Of a stretch of 64,000 bases of DNA, positions 35,811 to 44,752 are shown in pieces (the stretch's first letter is position 1; each line of letters opens with the position of its first letter). Below the pieces are notes generated by a model, which did not search any database, was not told the DNA's origin, and worked only from the letters and a program-made list of their open reading frames with translations. Origin of the DNA: Poseidonibacter lekithochrous. Lineage in GTDB: Bacteria > Campylobacterota > Campylobacteria > Campylobacterales > Arcobacteraceae. The DNA is taken from NCBI RefSeq assembly GCF_018861145.1, contig NZ_JAHKQT010000023.1, positions 310,001 to 374,000 on the forward strand, given 5' to 3'. The translations under genes and the position numbers were made by a program.

Positions 35811-36425
35811 TTAAATTTTCCAATGATTTATTTTCTCTTGATTTAAATCTTTTTTTGTATGTTCGCATAATTGTGGGAAGAAGTCTAAGAAATCATTTTC
35901 TAACTCGTCTATATTTAAGTGAACTTCATCAAAATACTCTGAAGCACTTTCTCTTTTTAACAGTCGTTCAGATAGTCGTAAATCCATTCTTTTAAATGAA
36001 GTATTTAAGTCATCTAAAGTATGATATTTATTTAATAAATCTTTATTTATTAGATTTGTTACAATATATGAAGCTTTTTTTGGTAAATATTCTAAGCTAT
36101 TACTTGCCTTTTTATAAAAATTTTCTGTGAACTTATCAATTGGTATAGTAGAAAATAAATCCCAGTTTTTTGTAAGTAAATAATCATAAGTCAAGTCAAT
36201 AATTACCGGTTTTAATAAACCTTTTTCTCTAAGTCTTTTTTTACTTAATCTTACAATATCATGAGAATCAGTAAACTTATCAATCCTAATATGTGTTTGC
36301 ATTCCATTTTCCATATGAATACTAGCATCATCCCATGTTCTAGCTTTTAAAGGATCGGCTAGAATATTTCCAATTTGGAAATCAATATGATCTTCTGATA
36401 AAAAAGCATGTGCTAACCAATTCAT
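35811..36425 (-). CDS. acpH: Acyl carrier protein phosphodiesterase (AcpH-like)
   Basis: This protein has 204 residues when started at ATG 36423-36425. That gives the family start MNWLAHAFLSED and an AAGGA 6 nt upstream; a longer form from 36473 adds 16 unlike residues. It has IGNILADPLKAR, MQTHIRIDKFTDSH and YDYLLTKNW, typical of AcpH (DUF479), which removes phosphopantetheine from acyl carrier protein. It converges with the YhcH gene. Confidence 0.9.
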   Translation of the reverse strand: MNWLAHAFLSEDHIDFQIGNILADPLKARTWDDASIHMENGMQTHIRIDKFTDSHDIVRLSKKRLREKGLLKPVIIDLTYDYLLTKNWDLFSTIPIDKFTENFYKKASNSLEYLPKKASYIVTNLINKDLLNKYHTLDDLNTSFKRMDLRLSERLLKRESASEYFDEVHLNIDELENDFLDFFPQLCEHTKKDLNQEKINHWKI

Positions 36426-36532
36426 TAAATTCCTTTTAAAACGTAACTTTATATTAATAAACTTAAATGCCAATAAAACAAATATTTATGCATTATATTA
36501 TATACTGCGATTACTAATTAAAAGGATTTTAT

Positions 36533-37027
36533 TTGAACGTAGATATTACAAAAATAGCTAATGTGATTTTATATATGTTACATAAAAAAGTTGACCACCT
36601 AAATGATAAAAAAGTATCAATAATGCTTTTCTTAATGGAATATAATCATCTTAAGTTTTGCGAGAAGAAGATATTCAATGAAGAGTATATTAAAAACTCA
36701 AGAAACCCTGAGCCAGTACTTTTAAGTGAACTTTTTGATGTAATTGCAAACAATGAAGATTTAGACGAAGAGGATGAAAGACTTTATTTTATTCAAGAGC
36801 TTTTAGATTACTTGGATATTGAAGTTGTTGAGAGAAAGAAATTTGCTGAATTAAAGTTTATTAAAATGGAAGAAGAGTTTGATGAATCACTTTTTGATGA
36901 AGATGAAATGAAAACAATTCATAAAATTGTAAGTGATCATAAAAGTACAAGTCCTAGAAATATTGCAAATTCATGTTTCCAAATTGATGACTTAAGAAAA
37001 ATTCCAAATGGTGAGATTATTATCTAA
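36533..37027 (+). CDS. Panacea/SocA-like (DUF4065) domain protein, TTG start
   Basis: This 164-residue protein begins at TTG 36533-36535, with AAAGGA 6 nt upstream. It has KIANVILYMLHKK, VSIMLFLMEYNHL and NPEPVLLSELFDVI, resembling the DUF4065 pattern in which a helix pair is followed by an AxxxGPV-like turn. This domain often occurs in antitoxins and phage-related proteins. The match is loose, and no toxin-like partner is adjacent. The C-terminal half is acidic and unassigned. Confidence 0.55.
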   Translation: MNVDITKIANVILYMLHKKVDHLNDKKVSIMLFLMEYNHLKFCEKKIFNEEYIKNSRNPEPVLLSELFDVIANNEDLDEEDERLYFIQELLDYLDIEVVERKKFAELKFIKMEEEFDESLFDEDEMKTIHKIVSDHKSTSPRNIANSCFQIDDLRKIPNGEIII

Positions 37028-37045
37028 TTAGAGTAATTAAACATT

Positions 37046-37984
37046 TTAAAAATTATTCTTAAAGTTTAAAATATCACTTTGTGTTAAAGATAGTTGATTT
37101 ATCTGGTTTTGTTGTAATATCGGATTCATTAACGCATCTTTTTCATCTATATGTGGCACTCCCACTAAATGCGCAATTTCATGTGCAAGTATCACTTTTA
37201 ATTCATCTTTACTTTCAAAACCATAAATCTCTATTTTATTCATTATATTTTTAACACTTTTTTCTTTTACTCTTTTTCCATCTTTATAGAAAATTTTTGA
37301 AGTAATCTGTTTTTGTCCTATTGTATTGCCTTTTACTTTTCTAAAACTTCTATTCATTCTTTCAAGTTCATTGTTTAGTCTAGTAAAATCTCTTAGTAAA
37401 GAATTTTGTAAATTTACTTTTTGGTTATATGAAGTTACTTTGGATTGCAATTTTCTTTGATTTCGTTGTAGTGTACTTGTGTAAGATTTAATTCTTTTTT
37501 GTTCACTCTTTATATAAGTTTTAATTCTTTCATATTCACCTTTTGAAAAGTTTTTCTGTTTATTTACATCTTTTATATAATCATTTAATCTTGATATTCT
37601 TTCATTTAATATAAGACTTTCTTGTTTTAAAAAACCTTTTTGGGTATTAATACTTTTTAACTTTCTAGGTAAAGAACTTTTAATTTCATTAATCTTTTGT
37701 TTCTTGAATTTTAACTTTTCTAATTTTCTATCAATTCTTTTTTCAAGTTTTGAAGGTGGAACATAAAGAATATCAATAACTTTCCCATCATTGGAATAAT
37801 CAAAAATATTCATGTTAAGTTGTGATTCAAAGATATATTCTATTTCATCTAAGAGATTACGAACTTCTTGATAGCTGATTTTATTTTTATAGTAATTATC
37901 TATTTTACCAATTTTTATTTTCTCAAAAGAGGCATGTGATAGAGTTGTTAAAATCAAGATTGGAAATATTATTCTTTTAAACAT
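37046..37984 (-). CDS. Secreted matrixin-type zinc metalloprotease
   Basis: This 312-residue protein has an N-terminal signal peptide (about 18 residues, ILTTLSHA). A long coiled-coil region of lysine-rich helices follows (about 75-220). The C-terminal zinc site is HEIAHLVGVPH (HExxHxxGxxH) followed by DALMNP, the Met-turn of metzincins. It probably acts in the periplasm or outside. The coiled coil is unusual for so small a protease and may serve as an anchor or inhibitory arm. Confidence 0.87.
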   Translation of the reverse strand: MFKRIIFPILILTTLSHASFEKIKIGKIDNYYKNKISYQEVRNLLDEIEYIFESQLNMNIFDYSNDGKVIDILYVPPSKLEKRIDRKLEKLKFKKQKINEIKSSLPRKLKSINTQKGFLKQESLILNERISRLNDYIKDVNKQKNFSKGEYERIKTYIKSEQKRIKSYTSTLQRNQRKLQSKVTSYNQKVNLQNSLLRDFTRLNNELERMNRSFRKVKGNTIGQKQITSKIFYKDGKRVKEKSVKNIMNKIEIYGFESKDELKVILAHEIAHLVGVPHIDEKDALMNPILQQNQINQLSLTQSDILNFKNNF

Positions 37985-38059
37985 ACTTTATTTTAATTAA
38001 ATATATATTTATCATAGCTTATTTCGATATAGTACTAAGCAAAAAATAGAAGGATGAAT

Positions 38060-38479
38060 ATGTCAATAAAAGAAAATCAAAATGTAACTTTAAACTATGA
38101 ATTAAAACTTAATGACGAAATAATAGATACAAATATAGATAAAGATCCAATATCATTTCTTTATGGTTCAGGACAGATAATAAATGGTTTAGAATTAGGA
38201 ATAAAAGATATGAAAGAAGGTGAAACTAAAATCATAAAAGTAAGTCCTAAAGATGCCTATGGCGAATATGATGAAAAACTTTCTGAGATTGTTGATATTT
38301 CTGAATTTGAAGGAATTGACTTACAAATTGGAATGGTTTTAGAAGCTGAAAATGACAGAAAAGAACCTATTAGAGCAACTGTAACTGATGTAACAAAAGA
38401 ACATGTTACTGTAGATTACAATCACCCCTTAGCAGGTTGTGAGTTAGAATTTAAAGTTATTATAAAATCAATTATCTAA
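38060..38479 (+). CDS. FKBP-type peptidyl-prolyl isomerase (SlyD-like)
   Basis: At 139 residues it has the SlyD arrangement: a split FKBP domain with an inserted chaperone flap. Motifs are PISFLYGSGQIINGLELGI, GETKIIKVSPKDAYGEYD and VDYNHPLAGCELEF. There is no His-rich tail, unlike E. coli SlyD. I start it at ATG 38060-38062, which has AAGGA 5 nt upstream. An ATG at 38054 overlaps that site. Its last 12 nt overlap the convergent selenothioredoxin gene. Confidence 0.92.
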   Translation: MSIKENQNVTLNYELKLNDEIIDTNIDKDPISFLYGSGQIINGLELGIKDMKEGETKIIKVSPKDAYGEYDEKLSEIVDISEFEGIDLQIGMVLEAENDRKEPIRATVTDVTKEHVTVDYNHPLAGCELEFKVIIKSII

Positions 38480-38845
38480 TAAATAAGTTTTAGCACTTTG
38501 CTTTATTAAAGCAGGTGTTTTAACGCCAACTTCCCTTTCAATGATTTCATCATCTTTAAAATAAATCAAAGTAGGAATCACTCTAACACTAAATTCTTTT
38601 GCTAAACTTTTTTGTTTATCAATATCCACTTTATAAATTACAATATCATCTTGCTTGTTTTTATTATAAATTGTTAAGCTTTCACCTAAAGCCTTACAAG
38701 CTGATCAAGTTTGTGAATAAAAGTCTAGTATTACTTTTTTGCCAATTGTTTTTTCTTCAAAGTTTTCTTGAGTTAAATCTTCAAAGGCAAAAAGTATACT
38801 ATTGAAAAAGAATAAAGATACAAATACTAGTAATTTAATTTTCAT
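38468..38845 (-). CDS. Secreted thioredoxin-like selenoprotein (UxxC active site)
   Basis: The frame runs from ATG 38843-38845 (AAAGGA 5 nt upstream) to TGA 38468-38470. It is open apart from one TGA at 38705-38707, codon 47. Read as selenocysteine this gives 125 residues: a signal peptide (about 1-20), DFYSQT-U47-SACK, a thioredoxin beta strand YKVDID, and the cis-proline motif VIPTLIYF (P91). U47 occupies the place of the first cysteine in WCxxC, with C50 as the partner. A SECIS-like hairpin starts just downstream. The gene begins 9 nt after gdhA. A nonsense mutation of a Cys codon is the alternative, but the rest of the gene is intact. Sec machinery genes are not in the window. Confidence 0.82.
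38671..38699 (-). promoter_or_regulatory. Bacterial SECIS-like hairpin after the in-frame TGA
   Basis: On the reverse strand, TTGTAAGGCTTT pairs with AAAGCTTAACAA. This gives 11 base pairs with one bulged G (38692) and one bulged A (38674), and the loop AGGTG (38687-38683). The loop starts 17 nt after the TGA. As I remember the E. coli fdhF element, its AGGUCU loop also starts 17 nt after its UGA, and the GGU is what SelB reads. Confidence 0.75.
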
Positions 38846-38854
38846 ATGATTCCT

Positions 38855-40216
<1,362 letters not shown>

Positions 40217-40362
40217 TTATTTTATCATCTAAAATGATATTTTTTGAACAAAAATAATATCAAAAAATATTAAATATTAACTTAAGTTTACATTAGATAG
40301 AGGTGGTTCTCTATTTTTAAGTATCATATAGTAAAATACACAAAATTTAAATAGGTATTAAA

Positions 40363-41223
40363 ATGAACAAAAAAACTATCGCTTATCAAGGTGTTGAGGG
40401 TGCTTATTCTCATCTTTCATGCAAAAACGTATTCCCCGATGCAAAAACCATTGCTTGTGAATCATTTCAAGAAGCTATGTATTTAGTTGAAACTGATGTT
40501 GCTGATGTTGCTATGATTCCTGTTGAGAATTCAACAGCAGGAAGAGTTGAAGAGATTTATAGACTTATTCCTAAAATGGAACTAACTATTATTGATGAGC
40601 ATTTTGAACCTATAAAACATTGTTTATTAGGTCTTAAAGACTCAACTTTAAAAGATATAAAATATGTATCATCTCATCCTCAAGCACTAGCACAGTGCCT
40701 TGGAAATATTACAAAAAGAAATATCCAAGCAATAGCAAAATTTGACACAGCAGGTGCAGCAAAAGAGCTAGCTCATATGAAAGATAAAGCGCATGCAGCA
40801 ATTGCATCAAGCTTATCTGCTGAACTTTATGATTTAAATATTTTAGATGATAACTTTGGTGATCATCATGGAAATACAACAAGATTTTTAATTCTTGGAA
40901 AAAGCAATGAAATACCTGAGTATATTGAAGATGAAAAGTTTATTACATCATTAGTTTTTGAAGTAAGAGATATCCCTTCTTCTTTATATAAAGCTTTAGG
41001 TGGGTTTGCAACAAATGGAGTAAATCTTATAAAACTTGAAAGTTATTCAGTTCCAGGAAGTATGAATGCTAGTCAATTCCATATAGATATTGATGGACAT
41101 ATAAGTGAAAGAAGATTGCAACTTGCTATAGAAGAATTAAAGTTTTTTGCAAAAGATATGAAACAATTAGGTATTTATAAAAGAGACTCATATAGAGATA
41201 TAATGGAAAACTTTAAGAACTAA
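40363..41223 (+). CDS. pheA: Prephenate dehydratase with ACT domain
   Basis: This 286-residue enzyme makes phenylpyruvate. The catalytic domain starts at once (AYQGVEGAYSHLSC), so there is no chorismate mutase part. It has IPVENSTAGRVEEIY and the TRF motif NTTRFLIL. A C-terminal ACT domain (about 195-275) has SLYKALGGFATNGVNLIKLE, with LESYSVPG in place of the classical ESRP. This variant is known from alphaproteobacterial-type dehydratases and may alter phenylalanine feedback. A Rof-like gene follows after 18 nt. Confidence 0.95.
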   Translation: MNKKTIAYQGVEGAYSHLSCKNVFPDAKTIACESFQEAMYLVETDVADVAMIPVENSTAGRVEEIYRLIPKMELTIIDEHFEPIKHCLLGLKDSTLKDIKYVSSHPQALAQCLGNITKRNIQAIAKFDTAGAAKELAHMKDKAHAAIASSLSAELYDLNILDDNFGDHHGNTTRFLILGKSNEIPEYIEDEKFITSLVFEVRDIPSSLYKALGGFATNGVNLIKLESYSVPGSMNASQFHIDIDGHISERRLQLAIEELKFFAKDMKQLGIYKRDSYRDIMENFKN

Positions 41224-41241
41224 AAATAAGGAAAGAAACAA

Positions 41242-41487
41242 ATGTACAACCCTATATCATGTGAGTTTTTTGATCAATTAAATGTTGCAATGCAAAGAAA
41301 AATCCCTTCAACTGTTGTTTACATAAAAAAAGAAGAAAATAAAGAACAGACAAAAGAAACTGCAAAAGGTATTGTAAAAACAATGGAAGTAATAGATGGA
41401 ATAGAATACCTAGTCTTAGATTCTCAAGAGAAAATAAGACTAGATTTTGTTCTTACCTTCAATGGAAAAAGGCATAAAGAAGAATAG
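41242..41487 (+). CDS. Rof-like (Rho-binding antiterminator family) small protein
   Basis: This 81-residue protein has YNPISCEFFDQLNVAMQRK, then a small beta barrel ending in IEYLVLDSQEKIRLDFVLTF. The pattern (xxIxCxxYDxLE near the start, YLxLxxxxxIRLDxI at the end) is that of Rof/YaeO, which binds Rho factor and inhibits termination. The match is by eye, with no genomic support beyond its place after pheA. It could regulate Rho-dependent termination. Confidence 0.6.
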   Translation: MYNPISCEFFDQLNVAMQRKIPSTVVYIKKEENKEQTKETAKGIVKTMEVIDGIEYLVLDSQEKIRLDFVLTFNGKRHKEE

Positions 41488-41498
41488 GACAGTTAAAA

Positions 41499-42215
41499 CT
41501 AGTCTCTTATTTTTATATAAATATGGACATTATCAGAATCATCGTTAAATTTTCTTTCATCTATAAGAATATAATTTAAATCTCTAATTAGTTTTCCTAG
41601 CTTATCATAACCATAATTTCTAGGATCAAAAGAAGGATGCTTTTTATTTATATAAGCACCTACATTTGATAATCTTGCCCAACCATCATCTTTTGATACT
41701 GCATTTATAGCTGAGATAACTACAGGTCTTAATTCTGTAGTATTAGACTCTTCTATAATTTCTGTATCTTTTTTCTCTCGTAAAATTTCTGTAAATACAA
41801 ACTTATCACAAGCTGCGATAAATGCTTCAGGAGTCTTCTTTTCACCAAAACCATATACAATCAAACCAGATTCTCTAATTCGTGTAGCAAGTCTTGTAAA
41901 GTCACTATCTGAAGAAATCAAACAAAAACCATCTAAGCTATTTTCATGTAAAATATCCATAGCATCAATGATTAAAGAAGCATCTGTTGCATTTTTCCCT
42001 TGTGTATAACTAAACTGTTGTATAGGCTGAATAGCATGTGAATTTAAATGTTCTTTCCACTGTTTTAAATTTGTAGTAGTCCAATCTCCATACGCTCTTT
42101 TAATACTCGCAACTCCAAACTTTGCTACTTCTGCAAGTAGTTCTTCAACAACTGAAGCCTGAGCATTATCTGCATCAATTAACACAGCTAGTTTCATTGT
42201 TTTATAATCTCGCAT
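41499..42215 (-). CDS. NYN-domain ribonuclease-like protein with OST-HTH domain
   Basis: At 238 residues it has an N-terminal NYN (PIN-like) nuclease domain with VLIDADNAQ, KNATDASLIIDAMD and LISSDSDFTRLATRIRESG. This supplies the acidic metal-binding set. A C-terminal OST-HTH/LOTUS domain (about 165-235) has VGAYINKKHPSFDPRNYGYD. LOTUS domains bind RNA, so a role in RNA processing is likely. The start at 42215 has AAGGA at good spacing. Confidence 0.9.
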   Translation of the reverse strand: MRDYKTMKLAVLIDADNAQASVVEELLAEVAKFGVASIKRAYGDWTTTNLKQWKEHLNSHAIQPIQQFSYTQGKNATDASLIIDAMDILHENSLDGFCLISSDSDFTRLATRIRESGLIVYGFGEKKTPEAFIAACDKFVFTEILREKKDTEIIEESNTTELRPVVISAINAVSKDDGWARLSNVGAYINKKHPSFDPRNYGYDKLGKLIRDLNYILIDERKFNDDSDNVHIYIKIRD

Positions 42216-42309
42216 TTGTTTCCTTATATTTTGAAATTTTATTTTTAATTTTATCTAGATAAGGTTTAGTTTATACTTCAAATAATAATTTTATAAATAA
42301 ATTTTTATT

Positions 42310-43239
42310 TTACTTTTCATTTCTAACCCACGACGAAATTTGTTTTATATCATCAGGTGTAGTTTGGCAACATCTACCAATAATACTAGCGCCTTTTTGA
42401 TACCACATTAAAGCCATTTTTCCATACTCTTTAGTATTAACTTGAGTACTCCACGTTTTTGTAATTCCATCATATGCTGCTCCACCATTTGGGTAAATAA
42501 TAATAGGTTTTGAAGAAACTTCTTTAATCTCTTTTATTAAAGATTCGATATATTCAGGTGCTGTACAATTAATACCAATAGCAACAATTTGTTCTTTATT
42601 ATCTAAAAATTTTGCACACTCTTTAATACTCTCACCACTATTAATGTGTTTACCATCCTTTGCACTAAAACTAATCCAAGCTTGCTCTAAAGGGAACTGT
42701 TTTAAAAGTTGAACATAAGCTTGTGCTTCAATTAAGCAAGGAACAGTTTCAAATGCTAATAAATCTGGTTTAGCCTCAAGAAGAGTTCTCATTCTTCTTT
42801 CATGAAAAGAAATAAGTTCATCTTCACTTAATCCATAGTTACCTCTAAACTCTGATCCATCAGCTAAATATGCACCATAAGGACCAATTGAAGCTGCAAC
42901 TAAAGGTTTAATTCTATTGTTACTTGCATTTTTCTTCCAGAAGTCATCTCGTACCTTTTGTGCAAGAGTTACTGAGGATTGTAATAAGTTTTTTGATTCA
43001 CTATCACTTAAACCTCGGTTTTTAAAACCTTCAAAAGTAGCTTGATAACTCAAAGTAGTAATACAATCAGAACCTGCATTTAAATAATCTTTGTGAACCT
43101 CTGCAATTGCAGTTGGGTTTTCCATAAGAAATTTAGCTGACCATAAAGAATCATTTATATCATAGCCTTTACGTTCTAATTCAGTACCAGTAGCTCCATC
43201 TATTATGACAATTTTTTGTTTTTTTAATATATTCTTCAT
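42310..43239 (-). CDS. mmuM: Homocysteine S-methyltransferase
   Basis: This 309-residue zinc enzyme transfers a methyl group from S-methylmethionine or SAM to homocysteine. It has IDGATGTELERKGYD, ITTLSYQATFEGF, GINCTAP and the zinc cysteines GRCCQT. This is the MmuM architecture, lacking the cobalamin domains of MetH. It lies 1 nt after the MIP18-like gene stop and so is coupled to it. Confidence 0.92.
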   Translation of the reverse strand: MKNILKKQKIVIIDGATGTELERKGYDINDSLWSAKFLMENPTAIAEVHKDYLNAGSDCITTLSYQATFEGFKNRGLSDSESKNLLQSSVTLAQKVRDDFWKKNASNNRIKPLVAASIGPYGAYLADGSEFRGNYGLSEDELISFHERRMRTLLEAKPDLLAFETVPCLIEAQAYVQLLKQFPLEQAWISFSAKDGKHINSGESIKECAKFLDNKEQIVAIGINCTAPEYIESLIKEIKEVSSKPIIIYPNGGAAYDGITKTWSTQVNTKEYGKMALMWYQKGASIIGRCCQTTPDDIKQISSWVRNEK

Positions 43240-43240
43240 T

Positions 43241-43579
43241 TTATTTTGAGTTTGCTTTTCTTAATATTTCTAAACCTTCTTGAGTTATCATTGTAACTTC
43301 CCATTTAGGAGAAAATACAAATTTCACTTTACATGTATCAACTTCATCAACACTTTTTACAGTATCAATGATCTTATCAGTAAAAGATTTTGTACTATTA
43401 CAAGTAGAGTTTATTACTGTATTTTCAATATTTACATTTACTTTATCATCTATCTTTTGCACTTCGATTTTATAAATAAGTCCCAAATCATAAATACTAA
43501 TTGGCAATTCTAAATCTAAAATTGTTTTTAATTTTTCAATTACTTTTTCTTTTATTTTCTCTTTATTAAATACTTTCAT
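43241..43579 (-). CDS. MIP18-family (DUF59) iron-sulfur assembly-like protein
   Basis: This 112-residue protein has LPISIYDLGLIYKIEV and a C-terminal VFSPKWEVTMITQEGLEIL. It resembles the DUF59 proteins (SufT, PaaD) with the DP.W..d.IT.EG signature. The usual central catalytic-type Cys region is present as NSTCNST. It lies between the CGNR regulator (4-nt overlap at 43576-43579) and mmuM. An Fe-S maturation role is inferred from the family. Confidence 0.8.
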   Translation of the reverse strand: MKVFNKEKIKEKVIEKLKTILDLELPISIYDLGLIYKIEVQKIDDKVNVNIENTVINSTCNSTKSFTDKIIDTVKSVDEVDTCKVKFVFSPKWEVTMITQEGLEILRKANSK

Positions 43580-44154
43580 TTTATATCTTTTTGTCGTTTA
43601 CTAAATTTATTAACTTTAGCCCTATTTCCACAAATATCCATACTACACCAACGTCTAGAATGGTTCTTTGATGTATCTATAAAATATAAACTACACTTAT
43701 GATTATCACATTTCTTAAGATATTTAAATTCTGTAGAGTTTAGAAGTTTCATAAATTCTATTGCTAATATTGATAGCAATACATTGTTATTTAAAGTATC
43801 ACAAAGATATTCTAATACATAAGAATCATCTTTTTTTACCATTTGAGGATGAACGGAGTTTTTTAATAAAATATTATTTGTAATGTTTATTAAATTATCT
43901 AAAGAAATATTAGATTCAAGATATTGTTTAAAACTATCTCTTATTAACTTTCTATACTCTATAATTTCTTCAAAATATTCTTTCTTTTTAGCAACATTTA
44001 ACTCTTCAAGTTTTTCAACTAAACCTACTTCTAAAAACCAATTCTCTATATCTGAATAACTTTTTAAAAGTTCAATAATCTCACTATGTGGAGTATATAT
44101 AGTATTTATAAAATCTGTTATGTGATTGGAACCTATAAATAAAAAAGATTTTAT
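43576..44154 (-). CDS. CGNR zinc-finger (ABATE-domain) regulator lacking a standard start codon
   Basis: The reverse frame ending at 43576 is open far beyond its first ATG (43842). The upstream part reads SFLFIGSNHITDFINTIY and ELLKSYSDIENWFLEVGL, matching the ABATE N-terminal domain of CGNR proteins. The C-terminus has the zinc motif with C-x4-C and CSMDICGNRAKVNKF. The natural start would be codon ATA at 44152-44154, exactly 6 nt after AAAAGGA. No in-frame ATG, GTG or TTG exists before the conserved domain. Either ATA is used or the start was lost by ATG to ATA change. About 192 residues. It is divergent from the VOC cluster it may control. Confidence 0.75.
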   Translation of the reverse strand: MKSFLFIGSNHITDFINTIYTPHSEIIELLKSYSDIENWFLEVGLVEKLEELNVAKKKEYFEEIIEYRKLIRDSFKQYLESNISLDNLINITNNILLKNSVHPQMVKKDDSYVLEYLCDTLNNNVLLSILAIEFMKLLNSTEFKYLKKCDNHKCSLYFIDTSKNHSRRWCSMDICGNRAKVNKFSKRQKDIK

Positions 44155-44208
44155 GACTATTCCTTTTTGTTTTTATAATAGCATGAAATTAATTAATATA
44201 AAATTTCT

Positions 44209-44290
44209 ACTAACTTTCTAAATAAACTTGACAGGTTAGTTAAAAAGAGATATCATTTTACTAACCATCTAATTTATCTTTAATGGTTAG
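44209..44290 (+). promoter_or_regulatory. Promoter of the VOC cluster with alternating GGTTAG sites
   Basis: TTGACA (44228-44233), 17 nt, then TATCAT (44251-44256) is a near-consensus sigma70 promoter, rare in this AT-rich genome. Four copies of one motif alternate in orientation at 25-26 bp spacing: ACTAAC 44209-44214, GGTTAGT 44234-44240, ACTAACC 44260-44266 and GGTTAG 44285-44290. They cover the spacer and start region, as repressor half sites would. Confidence 0.65.
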
Positions 44291-44308
44291 AAATAAAAAG
44301 GATAGAAA

Positions 44309-44746
44309 ATGAAAGTAGGACACGTAGGAATTAATGTAATAAATATGGAAGAGTCAAAAGAATTTTATTTAAAACTTTTTGGATTTGATATATTATTTGA
44401 AGAGACATTAGAAGATAAGAGATATATGTTTTTAGGAAAAGATGGAGAAATTATTGTGACATTGTGGGAACAAGCAAATAAAAACTTCTCAACATCAACA
44501 GCAGGACTTCACCACTTAGCTTTTATAGTAGATAGTGTAGATGAATTAAAAGCTTTTGAGAAAAAACTTGAAGAACATAAAATTACAAAGATTTATAATG
44601 GAATAGTAACACACTGTGAAGGAGCATCATCTGGGGGTGTATTTTTCTTAGATCCAAATGGAGTTAGACTTGAAGTTTGTATTGCAGAAGGAATTGAGGA
44701 ATGTAATCCAAGTAATCATGACCATTCATCTTGTGGTTTCTTTTAG
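44309..44746 (+). CDS. VOC/glyoxalase-family protein
   Basis: This 145-residue protein with two beta-alpha-beta-beta-beta modules has VGHVGINVINMEESKEFYLK, LHHLAFIVDSVDEL and FFLDPNGVRLEV. The metal-ligand positions include H4 and H71-type histidines and a C-terminal glutamate. A histidine-, cysteine-rich tail (HDHSSCGFF) is an oddity. The substrate is unknown. It follows a strong, probably repressed promoter and precedes a PNPOx-like gene by 6 nt. Confidence 0.85.
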   Translation: MKVGHVGINVINMEESKEFYLKLFGFDILFEETLEDKRYMFLGKDGEIIVTLWEQANKNFSTSTAGLHHLAFIVDSVDELKAFEKKLEEHKITKIYNGIVTHCEGASSGGVFFLDPNGVRLEVCIAEGIEECNPSNHDHSSCGFF

Positions 44747-44752
44747 AATAAA

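Noticed and set aside
38705-38707. In-frame TGA in the thioredoxin gene as an ordinary nonsense mutation
   Set aside because: It falls precisely on the active-site cysteine position, the rest of the gene is intact, and a hairpin of SECIS type starts 17 nt after it. Selenocysteine explains all three; it remains the main alternative to test.
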